Positions 1 to 10,132 of a DNA stretch of 64,000 bases are shown here, in pieces; positions within the stretch are counted from its first letter, which is position 1, and every line of letters begins with the position of its first letter. The stretch covers positions 1 through 64,000 of the forward strand of contig CACJSY010000005.1 in assembly GCA_902596205.1 (NCBI GenBank), in the 5' to 3' direction. The notes below the pieces were generated by a model that saw nothing but the letters and a program-made list of their open reading frames with translations, was not told where the DNA came from and made no database searches. Made by a program: the position numbers and the translations under genes. This DNA is from an uncultured Pelagibacteraceae bacterium. Its GTDB lineage: Bacteria; Pseudomonadota; Alphaproteobacteria; Pelagibacterales; Pelagibacteraceae.

Positions 1-1472
1 TCACCACCAGTTTTAAATAAATTTTTTAAGGGATTTCCAAATTTTTCATTAAGTCTTTTCAGCCATTTACTTGTTTCGTTTTCCATTTCTTTTCGTGTCA
101 TTTTTGTAAGGTTAATATTAAAGTCCTGTCTTTCAGTTATATCTGACAGATATTGATCTATATTTTTTATATAACCATTTTCAATAGCATAATTCCACAT
201 ACCTGTTTCTGGCAGAGGTAATAAATATCCTGTGCTTGGATAAATTTTAAGTTCCTCCAGCTGAGACATCGTTTGAGAAATTGTCTCTTTCGTTTCTCTA
301 GGATAACCAATTATTATACTTGTATTGTTAATGAGTCCTGCCTCTCTACAAATATGGACTTGCTCTTTAAAAAATTTAGACTCAACTTTTTTATTCATGT
401 CTTTTAATATTTCATCACTACCAGACTCCAAAGAGTAACCAGCTGATACACATCCTGCTTTGACAAATTTTTTAGCTAGATTTAATCGATCTTCCCTCGG
501 AATAGTATTGCCTTTGGCATCAACGTCTTTACCCATCAAGTCTGCTCTGATAGCACATGTCCAATGCCACTTTAAATCTGCCTCAATAAGTTTATCTACA
601 AATTTAGTAGCTGGCCCTAATTTATGAAAAGATAACTCGTCCCAAAAGTTGAAAAAATTTGCTCCATATTTTTTATTTAACTGTTTCATCTCCAAGATTA
701 CATTTTCTGCTGATCTGTGTCTGTAAGGGTCGTGCCAAAAGACGTAATGACAAAATGTACATTTAAAAACACAACCTCTAGCAGTATTTATTGGCATCGC
801 TATTGCTTCATCCTTTTTATAAAAAGATGAGTAAGAAACTTTTTTCTTTCCACCTATTCTTAAGTATGTTTCAACATCAAAAAGATCCCAATCTGGAAAT
901 GGAAATTCATCTATGTTTTTTACAGCTTTTCTTTTTCCGTTATTAACTATTAAATTATTTTTTGTTCGGTAAATTATCCCATCAATACCTTTACCTCTTA
1001 CTGTGGATGGATATCCTTTGTTTGCATGAGGTATCTCTACTAGTGGCTCTATTATTTCACCAAAAGATTTATCATCTTTAATTGCATCTAGAACTTTAGT
1101 GATTGTAATCTCCGCTTCACCATAAATAATAATATCAACTTTTGTAGTTTGAAAGACCACTTCTGGAATACTTCCACCTACAGAATTACCTAAAATAACC
1201 TTGCTGTCTGGTTGAATATTTTTAATTGTGTTAATGCACCATTTCATCCAACTATAATGTGTTACGATACTTCCAAGACAAATTACGTCGTATTTATGTT
1301 TCCTTAAATAATCTTCAACATATTTGTTGGAATAATCTCCAGCGTCTATATCTAAAATATCAAAATCGTATCCGTATTGCTTTACGTAGGTCACAACATA
1401 GCCTAATCCTACCGGCAAGAATATATGGTCTGTACCTTGTCTAAGGCTAGGATTTATAAATAAAATTTTCAT
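1..1472 (-). CDS. Radical SAM protein with N-terminal B12-binding-like domain (3' end truncated by window)
   Basis: Manual minus-strand translation from ATG at 1472: MKILFINPSLRQGTDHIFLPVGLGYVVTYVK..., later ARGCVFKCTFCHY (CxxxCxxC) and IIIGYPRETKETI. Absent from the ORF track because it runs off the window edge. Confidence 0.85.
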   Translation of the reverse strand, partial: MKILFINPSLRQGTDHIFLPVGLGYVVTYVKQYGYDFDILDIDAGDYSNKYVEDYLRKHKYDVICLGSIVTHYSWMKWCINTIKNIQPDSKVILGNSVGGSIPEVVFQTTKVDIIIYGEAEITITKVLDAIKDDKSFGEIIEPLVEIPHANKGYPSTVRGKGIDGIIYRTKNNLIVNNGKRKAVKNIDEFPFPDWDLFDVETYLRIGGKKKVSYSSFYKKDEAIAMPINTARGCVFKCTFCHYVFWHDPYRHRSAENVILEMKQLNKKYGANFFNFWDELSFHKLGPATKFVDKLIEADLKWHWTCAIRADLMGKDVDAKGNTIPREDRLNLAKKFVKAGCVSAGYSLESGSDEILKDMNKKVESKFFKEQVHICREAGLINNTSIIIGYPRETKETISQTMSQLEELKIYPSTGYLLPLPETGMWNYAIENGYIKNIDQYLSDITERQDFNINLTKMTRKEMENETSKWLKRLNEKFGNPLKNLFKTGG

Positions 1473-1574
1473 AGATCATTATTTAATCAAATTTAATAAA
1501 AAACTTCTACATGATTTGAGGGTAATTTAATAGTTGCAAAAAAAGCATTTAAAGATATAAGCAAATTATACTGA

Positions 1575-1715
1575 ATCTTGACGGGGAATTAGTGCGAAAT
1601 TCACTTGCTGTTCCTGCAACCGTATAGTCGGAGTGCCGTCCAGTATAGTCCGCTGTTGAACGATGGCCAGGAAAAGCCTAGTTCTGCAATTTAATTGGCA
1701 GTGGCTTTAAAGTTA
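1575..1715 (+). promoter_or_regulatory. Cobalamin (B12) riboswitch
   Basis: GACGGGGAATTAGTGCGAAATTCACTTGCTGTTCCTGCAACCGTATAGTCGGAGTGCCGTCC matches the cobalamin-riboswitch core (GGGAA..GGTG..AAATCC..GCTGCCCCCGCAACtGTA..) directly upstream of a BtuB-like receptor. Boundaries approximate. Confidence 0.88.
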
Positions 1716-1718
1716 AAA

Positions 1719-1738
1719 GTTAGATGAAAAAATCTAAC
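1719..1738 (+). promoter_or_regulatory. Hairpin GTTAGAT-gaaaaa-ATCTAAC just upstream of the receptor start; possible expression platform
   Basis: 7-bp perfect inverted repeat with 6-nt loop, followed by A-rich AAGGA and ATG at 1756. No U-tract on the + strand, so translational control is more likely than termination. Confidence 0.45.
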
Positions 1739-1755
1739 AAAAAAAAGGACTGTTA

Positions 1756-3615
1756 ATGAAAAATTTTTTAATAGTAATATTATCTTTACTTATTTTTTTT
1801 CCTCTAGGAGGCGAGGAATTGAAAAATTGTAAATGGAAAAACGAAAGTGGTACTCCGTGTTTAACTATTTTTTCTGCACCTAATACTTCTAAAATAACAG
1901 AGGGTGTTCTTGGAAAAACAGTTATCACAAAAAAACAAATTATCGAATCTGGCTATGAAGACGTGAGAAGTGTTTTAGAATATATAGCTGGCGTGGATGT
2001 ATATAGCGATGGACCCACTGGTCAAAAAACCTCAGTTTTTATGAGAGGAACTAATTCCAATCACACATTAGTTTTACTGAACGGAATTCCTATTAATGAT
2101 CAAAGTTCTCCTAAAGCAATGTTTGATTTTGGTTATGATTTTTTACATGGTTTGCAACAAATAGAAATTTATAAAGGCGCTAGTGGAGCTATCTTTGGGC
2201 CAGCCGCCATCGGAGGTGCAATCAATTTTGTGACAGATATTGATTACAAAAATAGTACTTCTTTCACAATATCGGATAAACGTAATAACTCAATTAGTGG
2301 AAACTATACATATATTACTGAAACTGGTTGGCATCATAATATACAAGGTGGGTCTTCTCAGTCTGAGGAGATTTCAGCAGGAAATAGCAAACCGGATCTT
2401 GATGGAGCAAAAAATATATCACTTAACTACAATTCGATGAAATTTTTGTCTGATAACTTAAAATTTAAAGGCACAGGTTATTTAAGGAAAACTGACACAG
2501 GATATGACAAATCAACAGACGAACAAGCTGAAGGTACAAATGTGATGTATGCTATCCAATCAAGTTTAGAAAATAAAAAACAAAATAAGTTCGATAAATT
2601 TACTTCACATGTTCACGTATATGATCGGGTGTATGATGAGGCTGAAAAAAACAAATATTATTCACAAGCTTATACCTTAAAGGCTGAGAGAAAAGTTAGT
2701 TTGTCAGATAAAATATCTTATGGTTTCGGAGGTGATTACAATTATAATAAAGGAGATTTTCAAGTTTATGGAACATACGGTAGTTCCGCCAAAGGTCATG
2801 CTGATAACATTGGTATTTTTTCAAACGCTGGTTATAAACTTGACGACTCAACAATTTTATCTTTTCATACTAGAGGAGACTCACATAAATATAGTGGAGA
2901 GAATTTAACTTACAGATTAAACGCAACTAAATTGATCGAAAATCTTAAATTAAGCTTTTCAGAGTCCACAGGACTAAGACACCCAGACCTGTATGTTCTT
3001 CACGGTGGAAATCCTGGTTCCTCTTTTTATAATGGAGCTTTCAAGGCTATGTTAACAACTAAACCTGAGACGAGTTTAACTAGGGAAATTTCAGCTAAAT
3101 ATGATTTTTCAAAAAATATATCTTTTGGAACAACAGCTTACAGAGGGTCTGTGTCGGATGTTTTGAATCGTAGTAATAGCTCAGGAGGTTATAACGAAAC
3201 AATTGATATTAATCAGGAAGGTTTAGAAAGTAACTTATCTTTTAAGGGAAACAAACAAAAACTAAAGTTATCAAGTACTTTTTCAAAAAGTACCGAGTCA
3301 AATGGAAGACCTCAACTAAGACGGCCAGACGAACAATACGGAATTAATTATAACGCAAAATTAAACTCTAACCTTATCGGTTTATTTGGCGTGAATTTAA
3401 ATTACAGACATGTAGGTAAAGCAGAAGACTGGGTAGGTTCGGTGAGAAAAGACGTAGATAGCACAGATATAATGAATCTATCGATCTCGAAAGAACTATT
3501 TGGATTTGAGTGGTCGTTGAACAGTACAAATTTATTAGACGAGTACTATCAAAAACCTTATGGATATAATCAAGAAAGAAGAAATTTTAACCTATCTCTT
3601 AGATCCAAGTACTGA
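1756..3615 (+). CDS. btuB: TonB-dependent outer-membrane receptor, BtuB-like (cobalamin)
   Basis: Signal peptide; plug-domain motifs (VLEYIAGVDVYSDGPTGQKTSVFMRGTNSNHTLVLLNGIPIND, GASGAIFGPAAIGGAINFVT); length similar to E. coli BtuB; B12 riboswitch upstream. Confidence 0.85.
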   Translation: MKNFLIVILSLLIFFPLGGEELKNCKWKNESGTPCLTIFSAPNTSKITEGVLGKTVITKKQIIESGYEDVRSVLEYIAGVDVYSDGPTGQKTSVFMRGTNSNHTLVLLNGIPINDQSSPKAMFDFGYDFLHGLQQIEIYKGASGAIFGPAAIGGAINFVTDIDYKNSTSFTISDKRNNSISGNYTYITETGWHHNIQGGSSQSEEISAGNSKPDLDGAKNISLNYNSMKFLSDNLKFKGTGYLRKTDTGYDKSTDEQAEGTNVMYAIQSSLENKKQNKFDKFTSHVHVYDRVYDEAEKNKYYSQAYTLKAERKVSLSDKISYGFGGDYNYNKGDFQVYGTYGSSAKGHADNIGIFSNAGYKLDDSTILSFHTRGDSHKYSGENLTYRLNATKLIENLKLSFSESTGLRHPDLYVLHGGNPGSSFYNGAFKAMLTTKPETSLTREISAKYDFSKNISFGTTAYRGSVSDVLNRSNSSGGYNETIDINQEGLESNLSFKGNKQKLKLSSTFSKSTESNGRPQLRRPDEQYGINYNAKLNSNLIGLFGVNLNYRHVGKAEDWVGSVRKDVDSTDIMNLSISKELFGFEWSLNSTNLLDEYYQKPYGYNQERRNFNLSLRSKY

Positions 3616-3633
3616 TAGTTTATAATAAAACTT

Positions 3634-4134
3634 ATGAAAAAAAGTATTGTTATATCTTTAGGAATATTTTTGTCTTTAGCAGCAAGTAGATTTATTCCTC
3701 ATCCACCAAATTTTACAAGTCTAATTGCATTAAGTTTTTACGTGCCTGTTTTTTTTGGGCTAAGATTTATACCTGCTTTAATACTCAGTTTTGCTCTAAC
3801 CGATTTTATTATCGGTTATCACAGCGGAACCCACTGGACATGGGGAAGTGTACTATTGATAGGTTTAATATCAGTGTATTTCTCTAATAATTTTTCACTT
3901 AGAATTTCCGGTGCACTATTAGGAGCATTAATATTTTTTATAATTACTAATTTTGGTGTTTGGACTACGGGATATTACGGGTTAAATCTTAATGGTCTTA
4001 TAAATTCTTACTTTTTGGCGCTCCCTTTTTTTGGTTATTCAGTTTTATCAACATTAATTTTTGCAGTAATAATTGAAACTATTTATAAAATTTATTCTAA
4101 AAATTTTTTAAAATACCTCAAATTTAATAAGTGA
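3634..4134 (+). CDS. DUF6580-like membrane protein, ECF S-component-like; candidate inner-membrane cobalamin transporter
   Basis: Hydrophobic multi-TM protein with SRFIPHPPNFTSLIALSFYVPVFFG motif; 18 bp downstream of btuB-like gene. Confidence 0.65.
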   Translation: MKKSIVISLGIFLSLAASRFIPHPPNFTSLIALSFYVPVFFGLRFIPALILSFALTDFIIGYHSGTHWTWGSVLLIGLISVYFSNNFSLRISGALLGALIFFIITNFGVWTTGYYGLNLNGLINSYFLALPFFGYSVLSTLIFAVIIETIYKIYSKNFLKYLKFNK

Positions 4135-4185
4135 AACAATCAAACTCTTTAAAAAATAATTTTTTTACTCCCCGAAATACTATTC

Positions 4186-4884
4186 ATGAGAATTAATAAG
4201 AAAGAAAATATATGTATAATCCCTGCAAGAGGTGGGAGTAAAAGAATACCAAGAAAAAACCTTAAATCTTTTTTTGGAAAGCCAATTATTTATTATGTTA
4301 TCAAAAATATAAAAGATACTAACTTTTTTGACAAAATCGTTGTGTCAACAGATGACTTAAAAATTGCACAGTTTTCAAAAAAAAACGGCGCTTACATTCA
4401 TGTAAGACAAAAAAATTTGGCTAAAGACAATGTTCCTTTAATTGATGTTATTGCAAAAGTTATAAAAGATTTGGAAAAAAAAAATTTATATTACAAAAAA
4501 ATTTGTTGTTTGTTTCCAACTTCTATTTTTCTTAAAAAATCTCAATTAAAGTTGGGTTTTAAAAAATTGAAACCAAAACTTAATTATGTTTTCACAGCTA
4601 AAAAATATGACCATCCAATAGAAAGATCATTTAAAAAAAAAAGAAATACATTGGTAATGACAAAGTTAAAAACAGAAAAAAAAAATACTCAATTTTTTAC
4701 TCCTAGCTACCACGATGCAGCCCAGTTTTATTTAGGATGGAAGAGGTCGTGGATTTCTAAAAAAAAAATATTCCAAGGAAAATCAGATTTTATTGAAATA
4801 CCAAAGCTTAATTCACAAGATATCGACACTTATGATGATTGGCAAATTTCTGAAATACTTTGGAAATTAGGAAAAAGAAAATGA
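4186..4884 (+). CDS. pseF: CMP-nonulosonate cytidylyltransferase (PseF/NeuA family)
   Basis: ICIIPARGGSKRIPRKNLKSFFGKPIIYYVI N-terminus and STDD motif. Confidence 0.8.
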   Translation: MRINKKENICIIPARGGSKRIPRKNLKSFFGKPIIYYVIKNIKDTNFFDKIVVSTDDLKIAQFSKKNGAYIHVRQKNLAKDNVPLIDVIAKVIKDLEKKNLYYKKICCLFPTSIFLKKSQLKLGFKKLKPKLNYVFTAKKYDHPIERSFKKKRNTLVMTKLKTEKKNTQFFTPSYHDAAQFYLGWKRSWISKKKIFQGKSDFIEIPKLNSQDIDTYDDWQISEILWKLGKRK

Positions 4885-4888
4885 AAAT

Positions 4889-6697
4889 TTATCTTAAAAC
4901 TTTTATTAAATTGTTTTGACATCTTTTCAAGTTAAATTTTGTATAGTGTTGTTTTCTAAAACTATTTAGTAAAGAATTGTAGTAGTTAAAATTATCTTGG
5001 ATTTTTTCTAATTTATTAATCAAATCATTCACACTATAAGACATTATTTCTGGCGGGTAATTAATAATTCCAGTGATGTAGGAAGGTTTATCATACACGA
5101 TTACAGGTTTATTATTCATAAGAAAGTCATCAACCAAAGATGTCCATTTTGCTATCGAAAAATCTGCATTTTGTGTCATTTCAAAGTTAGTAATTTTTAT
5201 ATTATGTGGGAAGAAAATTAAATTTTCCTGTTTTTGTACATCTTTATAAACGTCTTTAAAAAATTTGATTTTTGTCCAGTTATAGTTTTTACTTTTAAGC
5301 ACAAATAAAATTTTAGGAAAATTTTGTGAAACTTTTAAAATAATTTTATAAAATTTAATATTCTCAGACCAATTGACTAAAGGGCTTAGCGAAGATTTGT
5401 ACCAATCTTTATCAGAATGATAGTCCAACACAAAACAGATTTTATTAAAGTTTTTTTTATATTTATTAAATAGCCCTAAATGATTTCCATTAGACATGCT
5501 TTCATGTCCGCCAACGATTATTGAATTTGTCTTCTTATAAAATTGGTGTTTAAGATCTTTTAAAGTTTGCTTGCCAAAAATAAAATAGTTATCAACTATG
5601 AATTGGTGTTTTTGAGCAGGATAAATAAGCCTTTTTGTGATACAATTAACTTTAATACCTTTATGCTTTAATGCGATAATAAGTGTTGTAGAAATTTGAA
5701 ACTCGTTATCAATAATTGCATTTCTTAAATTTGGAAGTTTATCTAAAATTTGTACATTGCTTTTTATTTCAAGAACAGACCAGCAAAATCTTATGCCAGC
5801 TGATAAATCATTAATTAATAAAGATTTTAAAATTAATTTTGAAAGCAATAAAGTTTCGTTATTTAAAAGTGGTATAATTCTTTTTCTGTACCAGTAAAAA
5901 AATTTAAGTTTCAACTTTTTGTAATATCTAAACGACACAGGATCTAGATTCTTTGAAGTTTCACATACAATAATATTTTTTTTATTAAGCAGACTATTTT
6001 TATTTTTGGAGAAAAAAAAACTTTTATAATTTAAATAATTTGAATTAGCCGTAACAATTCCCCCAGCTGTGAAAAAGATAGTTTTGTATTTTTTAAAATT
6101 AATTGTATTGACCTTAGAATTATTTTTTTTTTTAGTAATTAAAGTAAATCTATTTTTGATATAAACAATGATGTGTGCACTTATGTCAATTATGTCTGTA
6201 AAAAAATTCAGAAGAAATGGTTTTAAAATAATTAAATTTTTATAATATTTTAAAGACTCTTTAGTAATCATGTTTTTATTAATCCAAAAGTACGAATTTT
6301 TTCCTTCTTGCTGTATCTTGTTTCCAAATTCAAATAATACTAAAATTTCAAAAACTCTTTGATTAAAATAATTGGTAAGAAAAACTTTTAAAAAAGTTTT
6401 ATCAATAAATTTTTTTTTAAGTTCCTCAGACCAAATATCTTTAATTACTTTATCTGACATTCTCTTTGAAATATCATAAGCATATTTTTTCATAAGTGTA
6501 TATTTTGAACTTATAGAGTGCTCAGATTTATTAAAATCAATTTTTATAATTCCTAACTTTTCTAAAATTAAAATAATTGGCTTATTTTTGATAAACGGAT
6601 TTGTCTTTAAAAAAAAAACTTTGAACCAAAAAGTTCTTAGAATCAAAATTAAAAATATATTAAAAAAATTTAGTTCATCAAAAATTATTTTTTTCAT
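4889..6697 (-). CDS. Surface carbohydrate biosynthesis protein, possible GT-B-type glycosyltransferase
   Basis: 602-aa ORF; C-terminal ADFSIAKWTSLVDDFLMNNKPVIVYD resembles polysaccharide transferase C-termini; glycan gene context. Confidence 0.5.
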   Translation of the reverse strand: MKKIIFDELNFFNIFLILILRTFWFKVFFLKTNPFIKNKPIILILEKLGIIKIDFNKSEHSISSKYTLMKKYAYDISKRMSDKVIKDIWSEELKKKFIDKTFLKVFLTNYFNQRVFEILVLFEFGNKIQQEGKNSYFWINKNMITKESLKYYKNLIILKPFLLNFFTDIIDISAHIIVYIKNRFTLITKKKNNSKVNTINFKKYKTIFFTAGGIVTANSNYLNYKSFFFSKNKNSLLNKKNIIVCETSKNLDPVSFRYYKKLKLKFFYWYRKRIIPLLNNETLLLSKLILKSLLINDLSAGIRFCWSVLEIKSNVQILDKLPNLRNAIIDNEFQISTTLIIALKHKGIKVNCITKRLIYPAQKHQFIVDNYFIFGKQTLKDLKHQFYKKTNSIIVGGHESMSNGNHLGLFNKYKKNFNKICFVLDYHSDKDWYKSSLSPLVNWSENIKFYKIILKVSQNFPKILFVLKSKNYNWTKIKFFKDVYKDVQKQENLIFFPHNIKITNFEMTQNADFSIAKWTSLVDDFLMNNKPVIVYDKPSYITGIINYPPEIMSYSVNDLINKLEKIQDNFNYYNSLLNSFRKQHYTKFNLKRCQNNLIKVLR

Positions 6698-6717
6698 TCT
6701 AGAAAATAAATGAGGTC

Positions 6718-7713
6718 TTAAATTTTCTCGTCCTTTTTGTAATTTTTCTTTGCTTTTTTTCCATATAAATTAGGAATTCTCATTGGAGAAATTCCCCCAG
6801 TTCCAGTCCTCTTTGTATAAACGTTATGATTACCAAGAGTTTCATTCTTAAGAATAAATTTACTTGCAACTAAATATTGCCTGCATTTTATAATATTCTT
6901 CCTCTCACTATTTGAGACAAACTTATCCTCAATACCAATTAGCTTTTCAGTTTTTCTAATTGAGACAACCATATTTTTAAATTCTTTTGGTGTTAAGCTG
7001 GATTGATGATCTGGTCCTTTTAAGTTTCTATTTAATGTGAAGTGTTTTTCAACAATTTTTGCTCCAAGTGCGATAGCAGCGATAGGGGTTTCTATTGAAA
7101 CTGTATGATCAGAGTATCCAACTTCAGTTTTAAATATTTTTCTTAGCTTTTTTATTGCTCTTAAATTAACATCTTTAAGAGGTGTAGGGTATTCAGTGTT
7201 GCAGTGGAGTAAAGAAATATTCTTTCTTTTGGTTCCTGATCTTACAATAAGGTCAAAAGCTTTTCTTATTTCTTCTAAATTGCTCATGCCAGTAGATAAG
7301 ATAATTTTTTTACCCAATGAACCAACCTTTTTTAAGAGAGGGTAATTTGTTATTTCACCAGAAGGTATCTTAATTCTTTTTAAATTAAGTTTAGTAGCCA
7401 AACTTAAATCATCTATATTAAAAAAAGAGGCAGAAAATTCAATTTTTTTTCTCTTACACATCTCATATAATTTAGAAAAATCATTTTCACTTAATTCTAG
7501 TTTTTTAAGCATTTCAAATTGATTTTTAAATTTGGAATTCCTTTGATAGTTTGCCTTTGGGGTATATGCGGTTGTCAATTTATCAGCCTTAAAAATCTGA
7601 AATTTAATTACATCCGCACCCATTTTTTTGGCTACGGAAATTAATTTTTTTGCCAATTTTAGGTTTCCATTATGATTAACACCTGCTTCTGCAATAATTA
7701 AAGTCTTGCTCAT
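6718..7713 (-). CDS. neuB: N-acetylneuraminate/legionaminate synthase family protein (NeuB)
   Basis: LIIAEAGVNHNGNLKLAKKLI..ADVIKFQIFKADKL; VGYSDHT; EKHFTLNRNLKGPDHQSSLTP. Confidence 0.92.
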   Translation of the reverse strand: MSKTLIIAEAGVNHNGNLKLAKKLISVAKKMGADVIKFQIFKADKLTTAYTPKANYQRNSKFKNQFEMLKKLELSENDFSKLYEMCKRKKIEFSASFFNIDDLSLATKLNLKRIKIPSGEITNYPLLKKVGSLGKKIILSTGMSNLEEIRKAFDLIVRSGTKRKNISLLHCNTEYPTPLKDVNLRAIKKLRKIFKTEVGYSDHTVSIETPIAAIALGAKIVEKHFTLNRNLKGPDHQSSLTPKEFKNMVVSIRKTEKLIGIEDKFVSNSERKNIIKCRQYLVASKFILKNETLGNHNVYTKRTGTGGISPMRIPNLYGKKAKKNYKKDEKI

Positions 7714-7794
7714 AAATTTAAATTTTTGTGATCAGTTTATTCAACATATAAATCTTATTATAGCAATTATTAAAATCCTTTATAATTATGCTAA

Positions 7795-8334
7795 TCATTT
7801 TTTGTTAATAATTTTTTTAAGTTCATCAAATATACGATTTGAATAATGACTCACGGGTTTTTTAAAGTCATTAACAATTACAATGTTTGGTTTCTTTGGA
7901 AATTCCGGCCTTAGGTCTACACCCCAAATATTTTTCATATTTTTTCTGAAATATATTTTTTTTTTATTCTTCTTAACAATATTTTTTAAATCTGTTTTAA
8001 TATAAATTTCGATATAATTTGAAAATTTTTTTTTATTCATTTCTCTGACTTTATCAAACATCGAAATAGTAGAATAAACCAAATTAATTTTTTGCCTTAA
8101 AATTAATTCACAAAATTTCAATTTAGTCTTTGCAAATTTTAGTCTATCTTTTTTTGTATATTTTCTAAAACCGTGAATATTTCTTAGGTTATCTCCGCTT
8201 ACTATGATTGAAGGTCCGTAATATTTCTGAATTTTTGGAAGCAAATATCTTGCTATTGAGGATTTTCCTGATCCAGCAAGACCAGTTATCCAGAATAAAA
8301 CACCTTCCTTTTTATTTATATTTAATTTTCTCAT
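7795..8334 (-). CDS. Adenylylsulfate kinase-like P-loop kinase
   Basis: Walker A WITGLAGSGKSS and VSGDNLR in APS-kinase-like positions; next to a sulfotransferase. Confidence 0.65.
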   Translation of the reverse strand: MRKLNINKKEGVLFWITGLAGSGKSSIARYLLPKIQKYYGPSIIVSGDNLRNIHGFRKYTKKDRLKFAKTKLKFCELILRQKINLVYSTISMFDKVREMNKKKFSNYIEIYIKTDLKNIVKKNKKKIYFRKNMKNIWGVDLRPEFPKKPNIVIVNDFKKPVSHYSNRIFDELKKIINKK

Positions 8335-8366
8335 TTCCTTTTTTGTAAAAACAAAGTTTAATTGTC

Positions 8367-9446
8367 CTAAATTTCATTTAGTTCTTTTATATAATTTTCA
8401 TAATCAACTGTATCGATAAATTTGGCTTTTTGGTTTTTAGAAAGGTCTGTAGCTGCCCAATTTTCTGGTTTAGTAGGATCGCTAGATCTAGCGTTTGTGC
8501 CAGAATTATCCTTCTTAAAATTCAAGAAATTTTTTTTCAAGGTTTTACTGTTTTCTAATATTTCTAAACCTTTTTTTAACAATTTTTGATTACATTCAAC
8601 GAGTTCATAACCTAACATCTTTAAATAATCCTTTAGTAAATACTGCACCAATACTATTTCCCATTCTTTTAAGTTATTTTTCCACTCTGAAATCCGACTT
8701 TCTGAAAATCCAAAAACTTTTTTTTTTGAATAAGCCGAAATATTAACATAATTATATTTAGTATTTATCAGTAGAGGCCAACTATCAACGTTCAGCATAT
8801 TCTCGTCATAATCGACATTAGCAAACTGACATAATTTTTTTGCTGAAATTTCTGGAGATTTGTGAATTTCCTCAAATTTGACAGTTATAAATCTGTTTGA
8901 ACTATATTCTTTTTCATATTTTAACTTGTAATTAATTGCATCAACCCAAAAAAAGATAATATCAAGATAATCATAGCCCTCTAAATATGTTAACTTTTTG
9001 AACGAAGATAATATTGATCTTGGATCTCTAATTACTTGGTAAGCTTTGTAATTTTTATTTAAATTTAATAAATTTCCAATATTTCTCCACTCTGTATTTG
9101 CAGATTCTCCAATAATTTTTTTTCCAGGTATTTCATTTAACAAAAAACTATTTAAAGAGTTTAAAACATCAGAATAATCATTTACCTTATTAAAATGATT
9201 AAAAATTTTATGATAAGGTATATTAATCCTTTTCCGATACTTTAATCTTAAACATAACTCTTTAACAAGTCTCAATTGGTTTTTTGAGTCAGCAATTGGG
9301 TTATATCTGTTATAAATAAATCTAAAAAAATGAATCAGATCTTTTGTTATAATTATGTTTTTATTTGCTGATAATAAATTTGCAACCAGGGATGATCCGG
9401 ATCTTGATGTGCTTGTTCCAAAAATAAAATTTTCTGTCTTTATCAT
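8367..9446 (-). CDS. Sulfotransferase family protein
   Basis: N-terminal FGTSTSRSGSSLVANLLSANKNI (5'-PSB-like) and YQVIRDPRSILSS (3'-PB-like). Confidence 0.78.
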   Translation of the reverse strand: MIKTENFIFGTSTSRSGSSLVANLLSANKNIIITKDLIHFFRFIYNRYNPIADSKNQLRLVKELCLRLKYRKRINIPYHKIFNHFNKVNDYSDVLNSLNSFLLNEIPGKKIIGESANTEWRNIGNLLNLNKNYKAYQVIRDPRSILSSFKKLTYLEGYDYLDIIFFWVDAINYKLKYEKEYSSNRFITVKFEEIHKSPEISAKKLCQFANVDYDENMLNVDSWPLLINTKYNYVNISAYSKKKVFGFSESRISEWKNNLKEWEIVLVQYLLKDYLKMLGYELVECNQKLLKKGLEILENSKTLKKNFLNFKKDNSGTNARSSDPTKPENWAATDLSKNQKAKFIDTVDYENYIKELNEI

Positions 9447-10132
9447 TCTTTAATTGATCTAGCTATTTTTAAGTCGTAAATATTATCAATATCAATATTT
9501 TCTTTCTGTGATTTTAAGATAAAGCCCTTTAATTTTTTAATATAGAAAGTTTTTTGGGATCTAAGAATACTTGGTTTTATTATATAAAATGATCCGTTAG
9601 GTCTATAAAAATTATTTTTTTGATTAAAAATATTCATTAATTTATTTTTTTCTTTCATAAAAAAAAATTTATGTGAATTTGTATTGTTAACTTTACCTAT
9701 TGAAATAATTGAAAATTTTTTATTTTTTTCAAACAAATTTAATCCTTTTAATATTGAGTTTTTTTTTCTAAAAGGAGAAGTAGGCTGTAATAATAATAAA
9801 CAATTGACCTTTTTAAAATTTTTTTCATACCAATTCAAAGCATGTAATACGACATTTTCAGAGGAGGCTTTGTCAGAAGAAAGTTTTTTTGGTCGAAGCC
9901 AAGGAACATTTATTTGATTTTGTTTTGCAATTTTTTGAATTTTTGAGCTATCAGTTGAGATAATTATATTTTCTTTGTCAGTAATTTGTTTAGCTATATC
10001 AATAGTCCTTTGAATAAGACTTTTTTTATTTACTTTTAATAAATTTTTATTTGGTAATCTTTTGGAATTTTTTCTTGCAGGAATAACTATTAAAATCTTT
10101 AAATTTTTTTCTTGCATACAATGTAAGAACAA
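9443..10132 (-). CDS. neuA: Acylneuraminate/legionaminate cytidylyltransferase (NeuA/LegF family); start likely internal at 10117
   Basis: ILIVIPARKNSKRLPNKNLLKVNKKSLIQRTID; LLLLQPTSPFR. Confidence 0.85.
   Translation of the reverse strand: MFLHCMQEKNLKILIVIPARKNSKRLPNKNLLKVNKKSLIQRTIDIAKQITDKENIIISTDSSKIQKIAKQNQINVPWLRPKKLSSDKASSENVVLHALNWYEKNFKKVNCLLLLQPTSPFRKKNSILKGLNLFEKNKKFSIISIGKVNNTNSHKFFFMKEKNKLMNIFNQKNNFYRPNGSFYIIKPSILRSQKTFYIKKLKGFILKSQKENIDIDNIYDLKIARSIKE

Noticed and set aside
1259-1444. 61-aa plus ORF
   Set aside because: Antisense to the radical SAM gene open across 1-1472 on the minus strand.
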